From Acanthaster planci (Eukaryota; Echinodermata; Asteroidea; Valvatida; Acanthasteridae): DNA of 64,000 bases. The DNA is taken from contig NW_019091364.1 of NCBI RefSeq assembly GCF_001949145.1, positions 608,402 to 672,401 on the forward strand. The letters run 5' to 3'. Shown piece by piece: positions 1 through 9,489 of the stretch. Each line of letters begins with the position of its first letter. Positions within the stretch are counted from its first letter, which is position 1. A model generated the notes under the pieces. It had not been told where the DNA came from, ran no database searches, and saw nothing but the letters and a program-made list of their open reading frames with translations. The position numbers and the translations under genes are program-made.

Positions 1-1798
1 TCCGTTGAAATTAGTCCATGATTTAATTTTTGGACCCAATAACCAACTTGGAAGTTGGAGTGCAGACCTGCGTACGGTGTTTGGACTCTACTCCTGTGTT
101 ACTTCCATGACTTCCAGAACTGAAAGATTTTTAAATTCTACATGTACTACGTGTACCTCGTGTACCTTACCAGTAGCTATGTGTCATGTGTAGGCCTATG
201 CACAACTTATACATGTACATGTAGGGCCTACATGTACCTACATGACCTACTTTAGCAAAGTTCAGCTAGAGTGTGCCAACTCATTCTGCCATCACGAATA
301 TTTGCACAACAAGATTTCATACATCCTTTCCCGATGTCTGTTGGGAGGTTTAGTCAAAGAGTGAAATTCACAAGTACAGTCAACTCTGTCATACGAGTTC
401 AGATAAGACGAGACTCCGGTTTAGACGACCGTATTTTGCCAGTCCTGACTGAACTGTGTTTATTCCTCTCATACTGCCTGAACACGAGCGACTGCTGCCA
501 AAAGTGCTACAATATTTAGGACAGTGATGAACAGAAGAAATCTTTAATTTGAACTTTGATTCCCCCGCCCCCAAAAGTTCCCTAAGACTAAAGTGCCCCC
601 AGGAAATTAATAAAAATTGTGTTCCATAACCAAACACCTGGCCCGAAAAAAATGGCCACCCCATCAAAGAATTGTTGCCTGTTCCCCGCTCTAACATGAA
701 AATATCACCCCTTCCGATTTTGAAATTTCTATAAATTCGCAATTTAAGAAAATCATGACTAAACCGTGGTTTTCAGTCCAAAAAGGTTTAAAAAAACAAC
801 ATCCATAAGTTTTGAAGAAAAAAGTACATCCCTCACTAACAATTTTTCACCAAAGCCACATGCCTTTCCCAAGTAAAATCTGATATTTGCCCTCTACTGT
901 CCACACCACCAAAAGCTGGTTTCCTCCCAGCTTCATGTGCAATAAGCGCAGCTCTGGTGTTGGTTATCAACTAAAATGTCAGTCTACTTACATGTACGTT
1001 ACGTGTGTGCATGTGGATCTCATCACGGCATGCTGGGCCAGGGATGTGTGTTACGGTATCGCTGCAAATTGACATGACTGGTGGAAATTCCACTTCCGGC
1101 GTTCTTACATTGTGTAATTATACTTTATTACAAGTTTCTTTATTCATTGAAATGTACATATACGTCTCACTTTCATGAACAAATTTTTAAAATCAAATTC
1201 ACATAGCAAAACCTATGTGCCTTTAAACAAAAATTTATACATACATCGTACTTGTATACATATACATGTACACTTTACCTAAGGTCGATTGGTGATACAT
1301 ACATGTATGTTAAACAGGACGGCAGCTTTCGCATAAGACGAGGTCTGGATAATCGTAACCAATCGCAACGCGGCTCCTATCGTTACCCTGTTGTTTTCGT
1401 TTCAAAGCCGTGCTATGAGCGGCCTTCTCACAACTACATTTACATGTACATGTGTACCAATGACTAATCATAGCATAGGTATGAAATCTTGTTGCACAAA
1501 TATTTGTGATGGCAAAGTAAATTGGTGTAATCAAAATACACGCACCTGTAGCTTAAACTTTGCAATGGCAAGTTGTACATGGCTGTCTGTGAAGTGTTAT
1601 TCAAACCTTACAGTTCTGAATGTACATTGTACTCCAGTTTGGAGCCATAGACTCAGGCTAGTTAAAGGTGAAAGCATGTTAGGTCAATGTATATGTACCT
1701 GTGCATAGTTTTGCATTTACTTTAACATAATAGAATAATTTTCATATTTTATATAAGTCAATGCTAAAATGAATAAATATTTTATTTTCTTTCCACAG
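1..1798. other. Non-coding sequence upstream of the extra C1GALT1 exon
   Basis: No convincing exon is seen here on either strand. The stretch is AT-rich and carries scattered ACATGTAC-type microsatellite runs (about 120-245, 1250-1290 and 1440-1455). It ends in a clear polypyrimidine tract and an AG acceptor (ttccacag, to 1798) feeding the exon at 1799. It is probably intron of a transcript whose first exon lies outside the window. I looked for a first exon resembling the one at 4207-4498 (basic tail plus membrane anchor) and did not find one. Confidence 0.6.
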
Positions 1799-2481
1799 GT
1801 CAGGATGTTTTAGCAGATACTCTTTACAAGCAAGTCAGAATCTTGTGTTGGATCCTCACGTCACCTCAAAACCTCCAGAAAAAGACAATTCACGTACAGG
1901 CCACTTGGTCTCGCAGGTGTAACAAAGTCATCTTCATTAGTTCCCAGGATGACCCGGCATTCCCAACTGTCAAAGTCGAGGCCCCTGAAGGTCGGCAGTT
2001 CCTATGGCGGAAAACACGTGGTGCATTCAAATATGTTTATGACCATCACTTGAATGATGCTGACTGGTTTCTCAAAGCAGACGATGATACTTATGTCGTG
2101 CTAGAAAATTTAAGATATTTACTAGCAGACAAGAATCCAAATGATCCAGTATTTTACGGCCGCAAATTTAAACCCTACGTCAAGCAAGGCTACATGAGTG
2201 GTGGCGCTGGATATGTACTCAGTAAAGCAGCTCTGAAATTGGCTGTTGAAAAAGCCTTTCCAAATCCAGATCTCTGTCGCAGCGATGCGAGAGCAGCCGG
2301 CGCTGCAGAAGATGTTGAAATGGGCAAGTGCCTGTCTCGTGTGGGCGTGGCTGCTGGCGACTCAAGGGACAGCCAGGGGCGGGAACGTTTTCATCCTTTC
2401 GTGCCCGAGCATCATTTGATCAAGGGAATTGTGCCTGCCAAGTTCTGGTACTGGAATTACGTGTTCTATCCAGCCCAAGCG
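1799..2481 (+). CDS. C1GALT1: Extra catalytic exon of C1GALT1 (upstream duplicate)
   Basis: This exon encodes the catalytic domain of core 1 beta-1,3-galactosyltransferase (family GT31), a Golgi enzyme that adds galactose from UDP-Gal to GalNAc-Ser/Thr. It opens after an AG acceptor with two bases that complete a split glycine, then reads QDVLADTLYKQVRILCW, the ATWSRRCNKV motif, the metal-binding KADDDTYVV (DDD) and QGYMSGGAGYVLSK. It ends with FHPFVPEHHLIKG and FWYWNY before a GT donor at 2482 in phase 0. Acceptor phase, donor phase and length (683 nt) match the second catalytic exon at 4621-5309, and 227 codons are free of stops. The C-terminal part resembles vertebrate C1GALT1 more than the downstream copy does. 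No matching first exon or CC-containing last exon lies next to it. It may belong to a second gene, to an alternative transcript sharing the exon at 5601, or to a partial duplicate. The open frame argues for function. Confidence 0.88.
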
Positions 2482-4206
2482 GTAACCACAAGATTTCTGT
2501 TTCAGACTTCAATCAATGTAGATGTGTGGGCATTAATGTATGCATTTCTGCGGCAGCAAATGGAGTAAAGGGAGCCAGTCACATCAGTGTTTCCCAAATG
2601 GTTATAAATACCTGTCAGGGTTTTTTACTCTCAAACATGTTACGAATGTAAATGTAGCAATTCAGGTTGGACTTTGAATGAAGAGTAGAGAAGGTTTTCT
2701 ATTTCTGTATGTTCAAGTATTATTCACTTTTGCAATTACAATGGATGAAACAAAATTCAGCCGTCAATTTTGACACACAAAAAGGGACCTTGAGTTTTGT
2801 TTTTTGAAACAGAAATCACTCTGTGGCTTCAGTGTCATACTTTAATTAATTGACTCCAGTCTGATACACACAAAGAACTGGGTGTGGAATGTTCAAGGCT
2901 TGGTAGAAATGTCAAACCGTGAGAGAGACATTGCTGACGTGGGAGTAGTATTACATTTTTACTACATGCTGTGTCATACAAAAACCATTATACCAGCAGT
3001 AATCACCTTGACCTGTTAGATTTATTCTTAGCTAGGAGTTGATTGTTACAGACAGCCGAACAGGGTCAGCTACTCAGTCAACCGTACATTTTTTTTTTTT
3101 GATTGCCTGGTTGGTTGGTTGGCTGCTTCTCTACTGAGTAGAATGCATACAGCTATTGATGCTTTTGCTGAGTAACTTGATATTTTGATGTGTTATAAGC
3201 TTTGTATGGCATTTGGGTTACAAGCCCTAACCCTCTAGGATGAATGTAAAATCATATTAAAATGGGAGGATTTGGGACTGCTACATGTAGGGATAATGGA
3301 TACACCAAGGCAGCAGTCTTTTCTAGCAAGAAATGTTGGCTCAGATAAACCAATGGAGAAAGATGGTTTTGATGTTTTGAGCAGTGTGCTGTGTTTGTCT
3401 CCAGGAAACTCTAGCCTATTATTCAGTTTTTTCCTAGTTCCAAGCACTTTTACCCAATTTACCCATAAAGCCATTCACCCATCAAGTTCATGTACAAACA
3501 CAACTCTCTTGGGACATTACTATGTAAAACTTGGCACCCAGGCCCACACAGCTTTTTTTTTTTGGCTTTGCAAATCGGGATGTTACCAACAAGTGATTGT
3601 TTACGTAGGTGCTTAACGATTCCTAATCATAAAAGATCAATTCGGAGGTCATCTGGTTTTCTTTACACACATGCTTTGGTAGATCAAAAATTCAATATTT
3701 GAATAGAACTCACAACAGGTACACACGGCAAAGTCATCTTTGATACTTGGCAACAAACGTGAAAGTGAGTTACAGACGGTGGTGTAGAGAGTTCGTGTAC
3801 AACGTTAAGAGAGTACATGTACAGTGTATACGTGTACTCTGTTGTCCATACTTTGTGTGTTTAAAAGAAATCAATATGGGTTTTATACATGCAAGGCCGT
3901 AAATATGAAACGGCAGTACACATCGGTCTGCTGGAGCCTGTCAGCATTGGACCAAAATACCCAGATGACTGATAACCCAGAGAAATAGGCTTCAGAAAAT
4001 CAATCATTGATGGATGTTGGCAAGTTGAGAACTACATCTACTGTATTCCCTGTCCATGTGACTCCTGGTTCACGCAGCTTTGTCTTTGGTACAACTCTGT
4101 TCCTCTTGAAGGGTGCCGACAAGGGTCTGATTCTGCTAGGATCTGCCAGTTTTTCAATGTCAAACAAGACTGTGTGCCCTTTACACAAAGCTGTATTAAG
4201 ACCAGT
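2482..4206 (+). other. Sequence between the extra catalytic exon and C1GALT1 exon 1
   Basis: I searched this stretch for a last exon containing the Cys-Cys-Ser-Asp motif needed to complete the upstream catalytic exon and saw none. Read-through past the donor at 2482 meets a stop at 2566. The bases immediately upstream of 4207 stay open in the frame of exon 1 for at least 50 codons without an in-frame ATG, and probably hold the 5' UTR and promoter of the downstream gene. A poly-T run lies near 3090-3100. Nothing else is recognisable. Confidence 0.5.
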
Positions 4207-4498
4207 ATGCCAAAGCTTCCATATTGCCCTCGTCGGTCACCAAAGCGTGTCCTTCTCAGGAGGCCAACTCACAAAGTTATCCAGTTCTGTACTGCTTTGC
4301 TCATCGGAGTTTTCTTCACACATGTCCTCATCATTCATGACTTGGACCTGACTGGAGGTGTGAGATCTATTCTTAGCAGGACAGGAACAGGTCTGGAATC
4401 ACAGGATATAAAAGGACACACCCAAAGCAACGGTGCACCCAACATATCGAAAGGAACATTGCAAGTGTTCAAGTTACAGACTCATGCACAAGAGTACG
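4207..4498 (+). CDS. C1GALT1: C1GALT1 exon 1: cytosolic tail, membrane anchor and stem
   Basis: First coding exon of the complete core 1 beta-1,3-galactosyltransferase gene. The ATG at 4207 starts a short basic cytosolic tail (MPKLPYCPRRSPKRVLLRR). A hydrophobic membrane segment of about 20 residues (VIQFCTALLIGVFFTHVLII) and a polar stem follow, giving the type II topology of Golgi glycosyltransferases. I chose this ATG because it puts positive charges directly before the anchor. The frame continues upstream only through non-ATG codons. The exon ends at a GTGAGT donor (4499) after the first base of a glycine codon, which is completed by GT at 4621. Confidence 0.88.
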
Positions 4499-4620
4499 GT
4501 GAGTCGGTAGTCAGTTGTGGTTTGTGTCTACACTGTAATTGTGATTGTTTTGTTGCTAAACAAGTCTGCTGCAAAAGTTTAGGTAACAAAGTCTCCATAT
4601 TTTGTCCTGTTTTTCCACAG

Positions 4621-5309
4621 GTCAGGATGTCTTAGCAGATGCTCTCTATGAGCAGGTCAGAGTCTTATGCTGGATCCTTACTTCACCTCAGAACCTCTGG
4701 AAAAAGACAATCCATGCCCGGGCTACCTGGTCTCGCAGATGCAACAAAGTCATCTTCATCAGTTCCCATGACGACCCTACCTTCCCTACAGTCAAAGTGG
4801 ACACGCCCGAGGGACGTGACTTCCTTTGGTACAAAACACGGGGTGCCTACCTGTACATTTATCAGAACTACTTGGACGATGCCGATTGGTTCCTTAAAGC
4901 TGATGACGACACTTACGTTGTCCTGGAGAACCTGCGCTACTTCCTGGCCGACAAGAACCCGAACGAGCCTGTGTACTTTGGCCGTCGATTCAAGCGCTAC
5001 ACGGAACAAGGATACATGAGTGGTGGTGCTGGCTACGTTCTCAGTAAACTAGCAGTCGTACTAGTTGTGGAGAAAGGCTTTCCTAACCGAGGCCTGTGCA
5101 AAGGGGCTGGAAACGGTCGTGGCATTGGAGCCCAGGAGGACATCGAAATAGGCCGATGTCTCGAGAATTTAGGCGTGGTCGCTGGCGATACCCGAGACAG
5201 CATGGGAAAAGAAACTTTCCATCCATTCCAGCCTGAAATTCACATTATACCAAACCTTATCAAAAAGTCATTCTGGTTTTGGAAATATGCATACTACACG
5301 ACAGAGACG
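4621..5309 (+). CDS. C1GALT1: C1GALT1 exon 2: catalytic domain
   Basis: Catalytic exon of the complete gene. Joined to exon 1 it reads EYGQDVLADALYEQVRVLCW, continues through ATWSRRCNKVIFISS and DADWFLKADDDTYVVLENL (the DDD motif binds Mn-UDP-galactose) and QGYMSGGAGYVLSK, and ends near FWFWKYAYYTTET. The acceptor is ttttccacag and the donor is gtaaaa at 5310, phase 0. It is roughly 70 percent identical in protein to the exon at 1799-2481. It departs from the vertebrate consensus near its end: PEIHIIPNLIKK where canonical enzymes have a PEHHLIKG-type sequence. The residues that bind metal and sugar nucleotide are intact. Confidence 0.95.
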
Positions 5310-5600
5310 GTAAAATAAACCAGTTACTGAGTACCAATTTTTCTTTCTCTCGTGTTCAAGAGAGTTTGCAGAACTCGCCCTAAGTAGCCTGAAATTTTAG
5401 TTTTATTGATTGCCGTTATGCACTGCAGTCACTGTCAGTTTTGTTTATGCTTGCCTTGTGTGTCAAATTTCTTATTGTCATATTTTAGTTGCCAATCTTC
5501 ATTGCTCTGACACTGTGACTTTTGCTCCATTGATGTAGCTGAGTTTCTCCCGTCTTATCCTGATTTTGACCTCGAGTTCTTTTCTCACCGTTTGTTTCAG

Positions 5601-5882
5601 GGCCCTGAGTGTTGCTCAGATTACTCCATCTCTTTCCATTACATCAGCCCCAACAACATGTATCTCTTGGAGTACATGATCTACCACATGCGACCCTTCG
5701 GCGTTGGTCACTACACCTGCCCAGCCAACATGGATGCTGTCCTGACCAACATCCAGGCACCAGCCAAAGTCCCAGCCCTCGGACAGAAGGACCAACTGGG
5801 CAAGGTAGCAGGGAATGCCCAGGTCAAAGCAGGGGATACATCAAAGAGTCAGGAGGTACCAGCAGATCAGCTGATGCAGTAG
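5601..5882 (+). CDS. C1GALT1: C1GALT1 exon 3: C-terminal end with the CC motif
   Basis: Last coding exon. After a tttgtttcag acceptor it reads GPECCSDYSISFHYISPNN and MYLLEYMIYHMRPFGVGHY. This is the conserved C-terminal signature of C1GALT1 (vertebrate GPGCCSD...SFHY...LEY..YH.RP.G). A family-variable tail of about 50 residues follows, rich in A, K, Q and P, and a TAG stop lies at 5880-5882. With exons 1 and 2 the protein is about 420 residues, longer than the 363 of human C1GALT1 because of the stem and tail. The exon accepts phase 0, so it could be spliced to either catalytic exon (4621 or 1799). Confidence 0.95.
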   Translation, partial: GPECCSDYSISFHYISPNNMYLLEYMIYHMRPFGVGHYTCPANMDAVLTNIQAPAKVPALGQKDQLGKVAGNAQVKAGDTSKSQEVPADQLMQ

Positions 5883-5962
5883 TAAACAGGTTCTTTGCTG
5901 TTTGAATTTGATATGACAAGAGGCCTTGAAAACTCTTAACAACGTGTAACGGAATCCCGAAT

Positions 5963-5968
5963 AATAAA
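5963..5968 (+). terminator. Candidate polyadenylation signal of C1GALT1
   Basis: A canonical AATAAA lies about 80 bases past the C1GALT1 stop codon. Other AT-rich candidates occur further on, so a longer 3' UTR is possible. Confidence 0.45.
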
Positions 5969-8900
5969 CCCTTTGATCATAAAAAAGATGCTAGATAGCA
6001 ACAAGCATCCATTTCTAAATGAAATGTTTTCCAAAAAAGTGATGCCGCTTACAACCTTGGGCATGCCTTGTTGATTGGCCTGATCAAAGTTTATTCCATT
6101 TCTACTTTTAACAGTTAAAATGGCACATGGGATTTCTCAAACCTTAGGAAACCTTTGCCCACAGAAATTGAGATTTCAAAGTGATTCACTCTCTGTTCGG
6201 AAGAGGTTAGAAAAAAATCAGCCTCCCAAAATGATTGGACCCATAGCTGATCTGAAAATCCTAAGATTTTTTACCTCTTGGCAAAATTCTCCTCAGCTCA
6301 GCATTATCATGTCCTTATCACTTTAAAAGGGAACATAAAGACAGTTCTAGATCTCAATAAGCAGCTTTGCACTAGAGTGTATAATTTTCTAAGGTTTTAA
6401 TTTACAGGTGTTTTGGTTTCAAAGAAAGCATATTATACCAAGTTCTTTATTTCCGATGTGATTATCATAGATTAGTGTACTTGTGTATTGGTGAGTGTTA
6501 CATGTACGGTCAAATTGCTGTTTCTGTATTTTTCATGGCTATTTATACCTCTATTAACATCAGTCCAATGAGCTTGCCTTGAATTTCTTGGATCCAAACA
6601 TATGCATATGCAGTTACACCAACATACTTGTTCAGCTGTGGCGGGGACAAGACGCGTGCCAAAGCATAGACGTTGCAGGGACCAGAAATGTTATGGGGGG
6701 GCAAACCTAGCCTCTCAACATGGTCTTCATTTTCCGAACCATAGAAATTATCCCTTTGGCACAGGATAACAGCTTGGGCACACCTGTTCAATGGTGGACC
6801 TCCCATTGTCTTATTCTTCATTTGTCAGCTTTTGAGGACGGTCTCCCAAGGCAGTATACGCAGTTCGTCGATCGTAGACTCTTAGCTAACTGTCAAACCT
6901 GTGGTTCAGTCCACAATTTAAATGTGTAGTATTTTCAACACGAACACCACACTTTGTATAAAGTTAGTATCCTTTCTGAAATGATTTCATTTCAATTGTT
7001 TCTCTTGCTAAAGTTGCTTCATAGAGACTAAGAGAAGTTATCGCTCGCGGGTGCAATATGGGAATATATTATCCGACCTATTTCTCTTATAATCACTTTT
7101 GCAGGTGATTTTTATGCGTATTTTCATTTTCAGTTATGCATGTAGTTCAGTGGTTTAAGTCGAGTAAGAAAGCAGTCTTGGTAAGTAGTAACAAATACAA
7201 GTTTATGTCTTGGTTTTGTTAATACGCCCATATGTGCATGTATGTGCTTAAGAAATTGTTGATTATTTGCCAACTCAATTTTCTGATCTGTAGGTATAAA
7301 TATAACATCAGTCTTGATGTATCGGTGTTGGATGGCGTTGAACAAAAAGGTTGGTTCAATGGTTTTATTCCAAAGGATAAATGTGCCTCTATGTTCTGAT
7401 TCTTGGATGGCCAGTATTACTGCAATTAATTGCTCCAGTAATCGTGAACCTTGGAACTTTTCCAAAATCCTCCAAAATCCATCACGTTTTTAGAAACCAG
7501 TGGTATATTCTTTGCTCTTCAAATTTTAAGAGACATCAGCGCTTCACGTTCATATTGGCTGAACCTCTACACTCTCGGAAACTGTCCAAAACATCTGTTA
7601 GATTTTGAAGGATCTTGTAGGGTGTGGGCCAGGGGACATGTACAGGTGAATTGATGTTTTCAAAAGACTTAGGAAACAGTTATATCATGGACCTACACTA
7701 AGCTGTTCATGCAGAAGGTAGACAGGCACAGGTAGTTTAAAATGAATTGACAGAGGTTTGCTGGATCCTTTGATGGCAGGAATCAACGGGAGTGCCTTTT
7801 CATGAGGAATATGGTTTTATATATAGTATCACATGCATATTTGCTGTATTTTTGCTGCTTAAGAGTTGGTAAACAGGGTTTTTAATTAGTTCGGGGTGAG
7901 CAGAGATCAGCATGATTACTCATTAATTTTTGCTCTTTCGTTCATTTTTGTGGAGTTACATGGTGATATGAATAGATCACATGAAGATGAACAACATTTT
8001 CCAGTAGCCAATCTGTGCTTTGATTTTCTCTTTTCTTTGTGTTTTCCCTGTTAATCAGCACCATAGATTGGATCGTATTCAGTGACAGGGTCCCTGAACA
8101 GGCTGATGTTATTACCAAGTAACAAATATTTACTTTAGACATTGTCAAATTTCAGTAGGTTAACACAGCTAAGAGCAGAAGTTGGGGGAGGGTTAAAAAG
8201 TACATCTTCCACATACACCTACGACGACAATTTGTTGCTTTGCATGCAGTGCCGTGAGTACATACCTACATGAATATGTACATGTACGTGTGGTGAAAGG
8301 AAGCATATTGTACTTGGTTTTAAAATTTAATTCGGTGGCATTTTTACCCTTTGGCGTGCTGGCTTCATAAGAATTAAGCTATGTGTAATGATATTGGACA
8401 AACCTCCTCTTCAAAGAGGCTTGCAGGAAAAATTGATACTCTGTTAATGAATATTTTGGTTGTACACATTCTTGCATGTGTCATGCCTATCATTAGAACA
8501 AGTAGGTGAAAGGTCAGTGCATATTACTTACCCCCCTTGCTTCTCCTTTGGGGTGTTATATTCATGACTACATGTACAGTGTATTCATATTTGCATAATG
8601 CCTTATATAGAGGCATTTTACTTTGATGAAATGTGCCATCAAAAATATTCTGTTGGCGAAAACAGAATACCACCTCTGTGCAGACATTTCGGCACTGCTT
8701 GCAAACACCTGTGAGTCACCATGCTTCCTTTACAACAGTGTGATGGGTTGTTTATATCTAGTTGTCACATTGCTGTGCCCAGACTCCAATGTCCTGTGGG
8801 GGAAAAAAGTCATCAAATACTTGGACTATGCACAGCATGATGATTGTTTCTGGGGACGGGGACTGTTGTTTTGAGTTCTTGTTTCTTTGATTTGTTAAGT

Positions 8901-9480
8901 TTGTGTTCTGAAAGGAGGAAGATGTGAAGTTTTTTTTGTCAGTCGTGGATCAGTCATTTGCCATGCAAATTGAATCTCAGTATGTTTTATGCATTGCCTT
9001 GAGATGCCTGGCCAGACCCACTGAAATGCAACCCTCTACCAAAATATTCTTTCTTCAACAAAATGTAGGAGCAAGTATGTCAGGAATTCCTTCCCCAATC
9101 CATCAAAAACCAAAACGGTTCGAATGCGCTTTGAAAGTTGAAGGATACTGTCCAACCTTAGATACATGTATGTTTAGTACATGTGGAATTAAGTGTAGAG
9201 GGTTTGTCTTTGGATTGAAATTTGAAGTCTTTGATGTATTTTCAAGTGTGAAAATTGATTTGCAGGTGTGTAAAACATTTAATTAATGGCCATTTAAACT
9301 CCTCTGAATGACATACTTTGCCTGTGTATTTTGTTTTTATTTAGACTCATGGAATAATTTCCCCAATGTTACATATTGAACCAGCTTTTGGAATGGCTCT
9401 TTGAAACAGCAAGCCTGAGATAAATAACAATGGAGTGCATTTTTATATAAGTTTTGTGGATTAAAATTCAAGCTGAAGTG
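5969..9480. other. Intergenic region, no gene seen
   Basis: AT-rich sequence without supported exons on either strand. Open frames here are short, overlap on both strands and show no recognisable domain. The longest, at 8924-9286 plus, encodes about 120 unrecognised residues. Isolated ACATGTACGT-type microsatellite fragments occur near 8275 and 8570. Confidence 0.55.
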
Positions 9481-9489
9481 TTTTCAGTC

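Noticed and set aside
2482-2568. Read-through extension of the upstream C1GALT1 exon (VTTRFLFQTS... to a stop at 2566)
   Set aside because: The sequence at 2482 is a GT donor in the same phase as in the downstream copy, and the extension has no resemblance to the family C-terminus.
4174-4206. Upstream start for C1GALT1 at 4174
   Set aside because: The codon at 4174 is GTG, not ATG. The first in-frame ATG is 4207, which places the basic tail directly before the membrane anchor.
8924-9286. 120-codon open frame just before the satellite array
   Set aside because: No domain, no start or splice context, and composition like its non-coding surroundings.
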